DNA of 64,000 nt from Aporrectodea caliginosa (Eukaryota > Annelida > Clitellata > Crassiclitellata > Lumbricidae). This document shows, in pieces, positions 54,690-64,000 of this stretch. The stretch spans positions 745,246-809,245 of the forward strand of contig JACEVL010000082.1 in NCBI GenBank assembly GCA_020284085.1, in the 5' to 3' direction. The notes beneath the pieces are model-generated. The model was not told the DNA's origin and did no database searches. It saw only the letters and a program-made list of their open reading frames with translations. A program made the position numbers and the translations under genes. Each line of letters begins with the position of its first letter. Positions within the stretch are counted from its first letter, which is position 1.

Positions 54690-57060
54690 CTTGTATGAAC
54701 CTCACGCTTAACATGGCAACCTAAGAGATCCAACGAGGTGCGTTTGAACTTTGAAGATGGCTGAAAATGTTTCATGAGTTGTCTGTGACAGAATAGTTCG
54801 TATGTTTAGTGGTAGACTCTTCCAGGAAAATGGTCCAATGCATGAGAAACCCGCACCGTAGTACGGAAGCGCAGGACCAACAGGTCTCCACAGGCAGCTG
54901 AACGCAACGACCGTCGAATAGGTTGACTGGAAACAGGAATACAGAGCTCTCTGATGTAGTCAGGCTCAGCACTGACTATTGAAGCTCTTCCCAAGACGAA
55001 GGGTTTGAACAAGGGTGTGACCGATTCTTGAATCGAAATTCGGTTTGCGCCGATTTTTGCCCTAGACCGATTAATTGGAATCGGCGCATCCCAGGACTAC
55101 CGATCCGATTACCAAAAGAAGTATATTTTTGACAAAAAATGCCTTCTTTCATTAATACAAAAATACTGACCTGTTTTGGCGACCTCCTGCGCTAATATTT
55201 AATCTTTAACATTAAAAGTACGTATACGCTATAATAAAATTGTGAGTCAACGCATCAACAACATGTCAGACAGTCGGGCTTTTGATTAGCAAACAGTGCC
55301 TGGAAGCAAATAATAAAAAGAACCAATAGTAAAAACAAAGTTTTTTACTATATCCATCTAGTATCCTATAATCCGTCATATTAAGCAGTTACCTCTACAA
55401 ATATATAGCATTTTACAACATAGCGTCCGCTTAATCAAGCACCGCACCCGTTTCTGTTGCAGCGAATGGCAACGCTGGCCAATCACAACGCTCCGTGTCG
55501 GAAAAGGGGATTCCCCGATTCGAAAAGTTTAGTCCCCGATTCTATAAGCTAGCCTTTTTTGGGAGAGCTGAAATTTTGATAGAATGAAGTGTGTGCGAGG
55601 GCGAGTCTGTGTGCCAAGTTTCATGACGATTGAATGATTGTAAGTGATCGAATTAGTCGTCGCAAGATTTGACTATTTAGCCTGTGACTCAAGCAAGCAA
55701 ACATTCAAGCAAGCAAACATTCAAGCAAGCAAGATTCCCGCAAGTTAAACTAGATGGATAAAAAAAAATGAATATTGCCGATTAATCAGATCGGAATCGA
55801 CGAAAAAGCAGACCAACTAATCGGAATCGGAAATCGGTAACATAATGCCAATCGGTCACATCCTAGTTTGAAGTTAAATCCTTTTCTCAACCGGAAACCA
55901 CGTGGAGGGTTCGTTGCGGCGCAAAACGAGAGATATTCACTGTATTGACAAAATCTGACGCAGCTGACATAGAATGATCTGCACAACGAGTTCACATCGT
56001 CAGCCATGGACGATTCTCCGTTGATAAGCACTCCAAGATCACGGACAAGGGAATTGGGGAAATCAGCCCAGAAATAACAAGAGGGCCTCTTCTTGGTTGA
56101 TATTAGACCGCGCCTGTCGAATAACAAGCCATAAATATAATGCGTTTTGGCTGGGTTGAGCCGTAGCTGATTAGATAGATGACAACCGTGCACGTCTGTA
56201 GGCCTATACCGTCACCATCACAGTGGTGCGCACTCACGTAAGATAAGCGAGCGAATCAGAAGACAGCTGAAGTCAGAGTGGACGCTGATGGATGCGGATT
56301 CCGAGTGCTGTGGTGATTTGGGCCAGTTCTGAGGTCGGTAGGACTAATGTCAGACATTCTGCACTTCGAGTATAAAACTTTAGGCTCACAATAAAACGAA
56401 ACATTTTTCAACTGACCAATTAATATTATAATATATTATGTCATATTTTACTGTATCAACGTTAACGTATGTTAAGTGTTGGCTGATGTATTAAATGTTA
56501 CAACTACTGTTCATCTAATTGAATAGCCTATTACAGTCTAATAAAAAATATAACGGGGATGACTAGATAAGCTGTGCTAGCTGTGTAAAGAATGTAAAGA
56601 AGCGGGCCAAGTACCAATCCCTGAGGGACTCCCACGAGAATGAGCGCCCAATCTGAGCAGTCTGACATCATGGTTACCATCACCGATTCACCGTGCCGTC
56701 ATCAAGAAAGTTCGAGGCCATTCCTCTGATTGACCGCATCATAAACCCCTATGATGTATTTAGACGGACTACTATAGTAGGTCATGGTCAACCGTGTCAA
56801 ACGCCGCGCTTAGCCTACGTCGAGAACAGAGAGCAGCGTCACGTGACCAGAGTCGATGGTGTCACAGCAATCCGAAATCAATCTCGTCAGGTCCGTCTCA
56901 ATCGAAGGGCCTTTCCAGGCTCATCTCTCTCGATCGAAGGGTCTTTCCAGCAGCTGAATTGCAACGTCAGCCAGAGGCAGTTGTTGACATCATCGGGGAC
57001 GCGTGTATACCCGGCTTCTTCGGTGATGTCCGTACGATGGCACGCCCTGACTGGGTGGTT
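54690..57060 (-). mobile_element. Degenerate CR1/L2/Jockey-type LINE
   Basis: On the minus strand, from right to left: LSAAFDTVDHDLL (about 56820-56780); GVPQGLVLGPLLYILYTA (about 56635-56580); NPAKTHYIYGLLFDRRG and FPNSLVRDLGVLINGESSMADDVNSLCRS (about 56160-55970); then, past an inserted hAT element, PDYIRELCIPVSSQPIRRSL and RFRT (about 54965-54860). These are RT and C-terminal blocks of one LINE family in broken frames. Confidence 0.75.
55011..55865. mobile_element. hAT-type element with CCGATT arrays
   Basis: The ends AAGGGTGTGACCGATT and AATCGGTCACATCCTA are inverted (2 mismatches), flanked by GTTTGAAC and GTTTGAAG (7 of 8). Subterminal zones repeat ATTGGAATCGG / CGGAATCG. It splits the LINE at 54690-57060. 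Three tandem CAAGCAAGCAAACATT units occur at 55690-55730. Confidence 0.78.
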
Positions 57061-58499
57061 CGAATCCCTCCATAAGCGACTTATAACAGAGCCGTACCAG
57101 AAAGCTCGTCCATTAAGTCACGGATGAGACAGGTTGGAATATTGTCGAATCGATAGGCAGAGGGTCAAGAAACAAAGGGTTAGGCAGGCAGACAGTCAGA
57201 TGGATAAAGAAGGTAGCTGCATGATGTGCATGATGTTGGTCATATAAACAGAATGGTCTCCATTGGTTACCATTGGTATCTGCTTCAAACAGACAGCACT
57301 TTAGAGAGTCTACAGTTTAAGTGTCACCCATATAATTAAATACAACTGTACAACGCATAAGCGTTAATGGAGTGGTTTCGTCACATCCGGCTGCCCTCTG
57401 CAACCGCTGAAGCGTGACGCCAGAGTGCACCGAAGCGCAACCGATTGTTTTGGGTCGGACGTTTCCGTATAAAGACCACTTAGCGCTGCGGGCTCTGAAT
57501 TATTGACGAGTATTTATGGAGCGCTAGTATGTCGAACGCTGTCGCCAGATACATTGCGCAGGATTATGGCGCGACCACTTCAGCAATGCACACGCGCCAA
57601 TGAATATACAATGCGCGGATACACAATGCGCGCTCGAACAAAAACAGATGCACGCGACAAAAATTTATCTTCTAGCGCTGCCATTGTGTATTGTGTCGTA
57701 TCCTATTGTACTTTGTACCGTATCATACGGTATTGTATTGTATATGCGCCCTATAGTGTAGACGGAAATAGTAGATCATAACGATGGATCAGTAAGAGTA
57801 ATGTCTGAAGTCAAGGAGAGAACAATGTTGGCAAACGCATTTGTGCATCGGTTGTCTGGTAACGGAATACACACACTGACAAACACACACACACGTACAT
57901 CTGTGCTTATGTACATAAGTATACATCGTGCGTATGTATGTGCGTTTGTACATACGTACAGGCCTACTAAGTACCAAGTACTGATTATAGGTGCTAATTT
58001 CTACACAAATTATTACATCACATTGGAAACGTACGGCACGCAGAATGACGCAGGCCTGACTAATGACGTCGTCGTCGGGTTAAAATGACCATATAAGGAA
58101 GTCAGATGATCTTTGCTCGCGCGGCATTTGGCCAATCGGATCACCGCGAACAAACGCGCAAATTGCGCACTATTCCATTAGAGCGACGACGGACCGCGCG
58201 TGGGTTCACCTGGTGACCGGGAGCAGCACTGTATATCAACGAGACAGCTCATGAATAGTCGTCTAACGACCTTTCGAGCTCTGCTGCAGCCCTGCACACA
58301 TCTGGCGCGTGTCAGCCGAGTTAAGCCGCCAACAATAAACTCGCATCGGGTGCTGTTAGTTTGCTGTCAGTTGAACCGGTTTAAACAGTTCGGATTCACC
58401 AGTTTCGGCAATTCAATTTCATCAAAGTAGAATAGCCATTATCTAGTCCCAGTTTCAAATCTAATACAGGTATAACAACTTGTATAATACCGTTAATCA
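57061..58499. other. No gene recognised
   Basis: A GC-rich stretch at 58110-58210 has GCGC/CGCG repeats. No frame has a recognisable domain. Confidence 0.45.
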
Positions 58500-58559
58500 T
58501 AATGCAAAAGGCATAGGCCTATGCGGTGGTCCTTCGAGTCCTTTTTGGAGAACACCAAT

Positions 58560-58622
58560 AGAAGTTGTATGTGAGGCGCCCTTGTAGCGGTATGGCCGCG
58601 TTACGGCGCCATATAAATTGTC

Positions 58623-58718
<96 letters not shown>
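58560..58718. repeat. LINE/SINE 3' end with long (TTA)n tail
   Basis: GGCGCCATATAAATTGTCG is followed by about 97 bp of pure TTA repeats (58621-58717). Confidence 0.85.
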
Positions 58719-58720
<2 letters not shown>

Positions 58721-59300
58721 GGGAAGCCAGGATCAGCGTACATGTCTACGGTGGGTAAGCAAGCTGATATAGACGCGTCCTAAGTTGATTTCCGAGTGAC
58801 ATTAAGGAAAGATCAGAACGTATACCGAACTGGGCATTGAAAGACAAAGTTTCGTAGGAGCCACCATGAACGTCGGCCAACCCATGGCAGTGTTCAGGTC
58901 AGAGGCACTGCAAGAGGTAGAACGTCTGCTCAGCGAGTGCAGTAGGTCCTATTTGTTGCATGAGGAGTGGACAAAGGAGTAGACTTAGGTCGTCGTCGGC
59001 TGATTAAAATGTATTGTATTGTCTAAATCCAGTGTTTTAGTTGGCGGGGTTCAAGCCCCATAATTCTTCTTCAAAGCCCCTCAGCTAAGTAACTGAAAAG
59101 AGGTTGGGGTGGGGTCAGAAAACTAAAATAGCTCATGAGTCGTCGCTTGTTTCGTGAGCAACATTATTAACATTAGATTTTGACATTGTGTTCGTATACA
59201 TTATTACATTGGCAAACTGTACATTTCGACCCTCAGCTCTTTTTTGACAACTAAACCACTGATCTACTTCCCTCTAGAAGTCCAGTTTATGCAGGAATCA
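58719..59300. other. No gene recognised
   Basis: No supported feature. Confidence 0.4.
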
Positions 59301-59310
59301 GTTGGGGCCG

Positions 59311-59390
59311 GAACGCACCGGAACAGCACCGGAACGGCACCGAAACGGCACCGGAACGGCACCGGAACGCACCGGAACGGCGTTCCGGTT
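59311..59390. repeat. GC-rich minisatellite (11-bp unit)
   Basis: About seven copies of CACCGGAACGG, closing with GGCGTTCCGGTTCTTTT. That closing string recurs at 59473-59490 after about 85 bp. Confidence 0.85.
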
Positions 59391-59490
59391 CTTTTATGGC
59401 AGGAACATTTAGTTTCAATATTTCATCCAATATTTAGCTAAAAATTTCACAATTTACATGGCGCCTGAAGCCGGCGTTCCGGTTCTTTTT

Positions 59491-60045
59491 TGTCTAGGAC
59501 TGGACCATTGAGTTTATGGTGTCATCCAGTCCAGCCTAACAGTCCACGCAGAAGACCATTCCAGCGCACGTCAGTGTCCACGGCATCAATCGACGGCTCT
59601 CCTATCCGCAAATCCGGTCAAATCCAGAGGGTCAGAGGGTCGTGGATACGATTGGCTGCTTTCAATGCCAGGCACGCCGTTACCATAGCAACTGATTTCG
59701 CGTTGTAGGGTGGGATTAGCCGCCGACCCACGACTGAGAAAGTGGCGCATCTAATAAGAACGGGGTGAAGTATACGCTCTCGCAAATAAAGTATGGAACC
59801 GGTAGACATAGTTGTATGAGCCACAATGCTCGTAGACTTAATCAGTCATGCATGCTCTACTCTATCATCGACGCAACTTGGCTCAGAGACTCTGTACATC
59901 CATGCCATCTTCAGCTGTCGACCGGAATCCGTTGGTTGGTGCCACGCCTGTGCGTTGGCCGGCCAGTGGTGACTCTTCTAGCTAATTACTGTGCATTGTT
60001 TTGCTAACTGATGTAATGTTTTCGTTCGTAATGACATTTAACATC
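59491..60045. other. No gene recognised
   Basis: No supported coding sequence. Confidence 0.4.
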
Positions 60046-60180
60046 ATAATAGGCTAGCGCAGAGAGCGCCTCGGAGTAGATATCTTGAAGAGGCGCCATA
60101 TAAATTCTCAGAATGAATGAATGAATGAATTAATGAATGAATGAATGAATGAATGAATGAATGAATGAATGAATGAATGG
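60046..60180 (+). mobile_element. LINE/SINE 3' tail with (TGAA)n
   Basis: GAAGAGGCGCCATATAAATT followed by about 70 bp of (TGAA)n. It is the same 3'-end type as 42200-42258 and 43320-43385. Confidence 0.7.
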
Positions 60181-60433
60181 AAGACAGGAAAACATAAAAT
60201 TATTACTGCAGCTACGTGGTGTGAACAGACACCAGACAATTTGCTAACGACGCGTTCTGGCATTTATATAGCGTCTTTCAGGAGACTTCGCCAATGCGCT
60301 ATATGATTGTTGGTCACCTGGTTCCGGTCGTGACAATGTGTCGTGAGAAACTGACAATCCGTGGTCGAGTCACATTTTCAGAAATGTTCGTCAGAAATGT
60401 TCTGCTAATCTATAATATAGCTGTGCAAATAGA

Positions 60434-60717
60434 CCTTCCTCCTCCTCCTCTTCCTCCTCCTCCAGCTCCTCGTCCTCCTTCTCCTCCTCGTCCTCCTCCT
60501 CGTCCTCCTCCTCGTCCTCCTCCTCGTCCTCCTCCTCTTCCTTCTCCTCGTCCTCGTCCTCGTCGTCCTCGTCCTCCTCCTCTTCCTCCTCCTCGTCTTC
60601 GTCCTCCTCGTCCTCCTCCTCTTCCTCCTGCTTCTCCTCCTCCTCCTCCTCCTCCTCCTCCTCCTCCTCCTCCTCCTCCTCCTCCTCCTCCTCCTCCTCC
60701 TCCTCCTCTTCCTCTTG
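60434..60717. repeat. (TCC)n / (TCG)n pyrimidine tract
   Basis: About 280 bp of CTC/CTT/GTC trinucleotides, ending in about 75 bp of perfect CTC. Poly-Glu, poly-Pro and poly-Gly frames in it are artefacts. Confidence 0.97.
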
Positions 60718-61490
60718 GAAGAATCTTCCACTTCGTACAGACTTTATCTGATTCAGCGCATTCTCTGCTGTGCACCGTATAAGTTCCATCTGCTTACCTA
60801 ATCTATAAAGCCGTGTAAATAGCACTTCTGAGCTGTTACTCAGACCTTTAACGACACGAGTGTACTAAAAGTGACGACAGGGAAACCAATGCAGCTCGTC
60901 GCTAAAGTGTTGTAAAGGCGCAGTATAAATGCATTAATGAATACACAACAAGCACATATATATATATATATATATATACATACACACTTTAACGTATATA
61001 AAATACATATACAAATGCATATATATATATATATATGTATGTATCTATAAATATAAACAATGTCGTAAATAAATACACGAAACTGTCAACTCGTTGTAAG
61101 GGTTCCCGCATTCTTACGGCACCCGGTGCGATCTGCCCATCGGTCTATAAATACCGATAAGCGATAATAGGGGTCGTTCGTCGGACGTGCGTCGCGGCCA
61201 TATTGTCGCTCGCTTCTGGCGTGTGTAAACGCACTCGGACCCGACCGGAACTGCTCCGACGGACGATATAACGTCATTTCCGGCGAGAGGACCGACCCTA
61301 GATCCAATTTGCGTGAGAGAAAGAGCGGATGACCGGAGAACCCGACCCCGTAATGGATCGGGCAGCGAATCAGTCAGAAACGGAAGAAAGAAACGACGTT
61401 ATCCGACGCCAATACCACCTAAATAGCTCCGCCGTACATACACACACGCACACATGCATGCGTAAATATACATATGCATGTACAAGTACG
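60718..61490. other. Short repeat fragments, no gene
   Basis: GTGACG...GGAAACCAATGCAGCTCGT (60870-60900) resembles 49515-49545, so it is an interspersed repeat. TA-rich tracts lie at about 60957-60978 and 61018-61040. Confidence 0.5.
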
Positions 61491-61494
61491 TACG

Positions 61495-61497
<3 letters not shown>

Positions 61498-61588
<91 letters not shown>

Positions 61589-61736
61589 CAGAGAGACAGA
61601 GAGACAGAGAGACAGAGAGACAGAGAGACAGAGAGACAGAGAGACAGAGAGACAGAGAGACAGAGACAGAGAGAGACAGAGAGACAGAGAGAGAGAGAGA
61701 GAGAGACAGACAGAGAGAGAGAGAGAGAGACAGAGA

Positions 61737-61813
<77 letters not shown>

Positions 61814-61815
61814 TA
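61498..61815. repeat. (GA)n and (CAGA)n microsatellite
   Basis: About 80 bp of GA, then GACAGAGA octamers, then about 75 bp of (CAGA)n. All frames across it are repeat translations. Confidence 0.97.
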
Positions 61816-62118
61816 CATGTAGATAGATAGATATTGATGACATATATACATGAATTCATATACATGTATATATAAAAATATACATATATGTTGATCTATT
61901 TACTTATATATATATATGCATTATGTATACATAAATGCATGCATATATTCGTAAAAAGGAGATGCAGATATGCTTATATGTACAGTTGTACACTGTACAG
62001 GTATGCCATTGTACTTTGTATACATTATACAATCGTTCAAATACACATACATGGGCCTGTATACACAGATTTTCATATCTATACATGTATATACAATATT
62101 ATGTATCTACAAATACGC

Positions 62119-62152
<34 letters not shown>

Positions 62153-62305
62153 GGCCTATATATATATATATATATAGGCCTATATATAATATCATACATA
62201 GGTCCGTGTATTTTTCTATGATCTATTATACTACGATTAGGTTTTCTCATCGTCAGATCACGCACTTATAGGACGCTCGCAATTACTGGCATAATATATT
62301 CAATG
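61816..62305. other. AT-rich, TATA microsatellites
   Basis: TATA tracts at about 62118-62145 and 62157-62190 with AGGCCTATATA motifs. No gene. Confidence 0.6.
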
Positions 62306-62309
62306 CGTT

Positions 62310-62475
62310 GTCTGTGTGGTCCGGAAAGACTAATGCGACGCCTAGAACACCCTGTGCTTCCGGGACAACGGTTTGGAATGCGCTGCACGTCGAACCCCGT
62401 GTTCCGGAACTTTCTATCTAAAGCTTCAGGAAGAAATTAAGGACTTACTTGTTCACGTCATCTGACTAAGCCGAG
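62310..62475 (+). mobile_element. LINE C-terminal relic
   Basis: The plus strand reads TTVWNALHVEPRVPELSI and FRKKLRTYLFTSSD (about 62368-62462). This is the common C-terminal W-N-x-L-P...F-K-x-x-L-K-x-x-L-F pattern of LINE ORF2 proteins. Very short and broken. Confidence 0.55.
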
Positions 62476-62639
62476 CTAATACTATCACATTCGCCGTATA
62501 TATATATATAGGCCTATTTAGTTAGATGAGGTTGCGCTCTATTATATCCTCATAAATGATAATAATATTCGATGGAAGGGCCATTCCATAGTGGGGGCTA
62601 ATAATACCATGTGCGGTTCCAGAAGGGGCAAGTGTGTAA

Positions 62640-62885
62640 GTCTTGGGGGTCCACAGTGTAGTGGTAACATCACTGGCAGTGGCGTGAAGAGCAGTATAGG
62701 CTAGCGGGATCGCTTCCCGTGCCCTCCCAAAAGGTCCACTCAGCCTATCATTCGCGAGATGGCGCGTTGGTCAAATGAGATGTAGGACGTGATGGGCGCC
62801 TTGCATGGCTGCCGTCTACACTTAAATTCGACTCCTGTAATAACTTGTGATCATCCGTCCATACTGATTCGTAATCACAATGCGC
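62640..62885 (+). repeat. SINE-like repeat, most complete copy
   Basis: GTGTAGTGGTAACATCAC (A-box-like) and GGGATCGCTTCCC (degenerate B box) precede a body shared with 24990-25130 (inverted) and with the split copy 12780-12894 plus 21828-21960. Confidence 0.6.
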
Positions 62886-63200
62886 AATAATTATTGTCAG
62901 TTAGAAAATATTAAACGAAGAGTATTATTATGCCATTCGTTGAGTCGACCCTCCTTTGAAATAGTTCTGACTTCTTTTTTTTAAACAGTTTCTGCTCAAC
63001 TCATTGATTTTCGAGGTTCATAAAGTGTCATGCTGCCATCTGCGGCCACACTTTCTATCTGTTGAAGAGTTCTTCAATTCTCACGTTTAGCCATCCGAAA
63101 ATATACGAACGAAAATTGTTTCCGATGTCTGCCCCATCCGACCTTCGACGACACACAGGAAACGACGACGGAAACCAAACAGAAGGTTGACAGAGAAAAG
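62886..63200. other. No gene recognised
   Basis: No supported feature. Confidence 0.4.
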
Positions 63201-63207
63201 CCACAGA

Positions 63208-63214
63208 GACAGAT

Positions 63215-63286
<72 letters not shown>
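63208..63286. repeat. (CAGA)n microsatellite
   Basis: About 80 bp of CAGA repeats, with further degenerate CAGA/GACA units to about 63440. Confidence 0.95.
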
Positions 63287-63287
<1 letters not shown>

Positions 63288-63440
63288 GTGAGACAGTGGT
63301 CTATAGACAGACAGCACTGTCCCAGCAGTAGAGACAAGGATTGAAAGGAGAAAGAGTGACAGACAGACAGACAGAAACAGATGTAGACACAGGCACATCC
63401 AGAGACAGACAGAGAGACATAGACAGATATACACAGATAG

Positions 63441-64000
63441 AGACGTATAGCGGCAGAGACTGAAATTACGCGTCTTGAGGGATTTGCTGTTAGACGGGGG
63501 ATTCGCCCCAAAGTCCCCCAACGTCAGTCTGCCCCAACCTTGAGAACCTCTCAAGACTTGGTCAATACGGAGAAGCCAGTAAAAGGTTGAAACCCGATGC
63601 GTGGATAGTGTCTCCGATGACCGCCAGGGGCGGCACTAATTCGCCTTAGTTTCTCGGTCGGGAGAAGCAGCTTACACTTGGGACGGATTCGGCGAATCGA
63701 CTATACTTCCGTCCGGTAGGTGGCGTGAGAGAAACACGCAGATAGCGTCGTTAAATCCCGGCTAAAAGTTTCGGCATTGCTTGTTCCTTGTCAACTCTGC
63801 TGTCTTTGTTTGTCTCGTTTTCCTCTTGTGTGCGTCTGTCCGTCTGCTTGTTTGTCTCTGTTGACTGTTTGGCTCTCTGTTTCAGTTAATATGGCTGTCT
63901 GTTTATCTGTCCGACTCCTGTCTGTGCCATTGTCTGTAACATGTCTGCTTGTAAGTGCATTTTCAAAATTGAGCTTTTACTTTATTTCCTACTTAAATGC
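63441..64000. other. No gene recognised
   Basis: T/C-rich towards the end with CTGTCTG-type degenerate repeats (63800-63950). No supported coding sequence before the window ends. Confidence 0.4.

Noticed and set aside
60294..61865. Poly-Glu/Pro and Arg/Glu or Ser/Leu open frames
   Set aside because: Pure translations of CTC, GA and CAGA repeats with no flanking domain or splice context.

Overview
This is a window from a large, repeat-rich animal genome, probably a marine deuterostome and most plausibly an echinoderm or related ambulacrarian. That call rests on four things. Genes are split by long GT-AG introns. A Ty3/gypsy element has the integrase-before-reverse-transcriptase order known from deuterostome Gmr1-like elements. 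The sequence is littered with the palindrome AGGCCT inside TAGGCCTA/ATAGGCCTAT contexts. There is also a membrane protein built from SUEL-lectin and CUB-like exons. The species cannot be fixed from the sequence alone.

Two host genes can be assembled, and they point towards each other. On the + strand, 25601-36474 is a nine-exon hnRNP D/AB/Squid-type RNA-binding protein of 379 aa: acidic N-terminus, two RRMs, RGG box, Gly/Tyr-rich tail and a terminal PY motif. On the - strand, 50703 down to 38553 holds six phase-compatible exons of a type I membrane protein. They encode an SUEL (rhamnose/galactose-binding) lectin domain, a CUB-like domain, a Cys/Trp module, a stalk, a transmembrane segment and a 202-aa Tyr-containing cytoplasmic tail. 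Its 5' exons were not found.

Nearly everything else is transposable elements and simple repeats. (1) 349-6757: a near-complete Gmr1-like retrotransposon whose terminal repeats are only 21 bp, followed by a pogo/Tigger-like relic. (2) 12780-21950: a nested stack. A SINE-like repeat is split by a hAT-like element, which is split by an LTR retrotransposon, whose 3' LTR is split by two more 8-bp-TSD elements, one carrying an inverted duplication of a THAP domain. (3) 23670-24517: the 3' end of a restriction-like-endonuclease LINE lying exactly between two TAA microsatellites. (4) 28204-31401, inside hnRNP intron 4: a 3.2-kb element with roughly 0.8-1 kb inverted arms around a decayed gene that resembles FEN1/XPG nucleases with a Cys-rich tail. 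(5) 40109-48527, inside introns of the membrane-protein gene: at least seven hAT-type insertions, each bounded by an 8-bp target duplication (one imperfect), including a LINE nested in a hAT and a MITE nested in that LINE.

The right third (50.7-64 kb) has no supported host exon. It holds long microsatellites (TACA, GGA, CCT, TTA, GA, CAGA), relic CR1/L2/Jockey-type LINEs, one more hAT element and tRNA-derived SINE fragments. The most unusual items are the FEN1-like inverted-repeat element, the R-to-R-like Gmr1 copy, and the set of hAT elements that each carry their own short-motif subterminal arrays.
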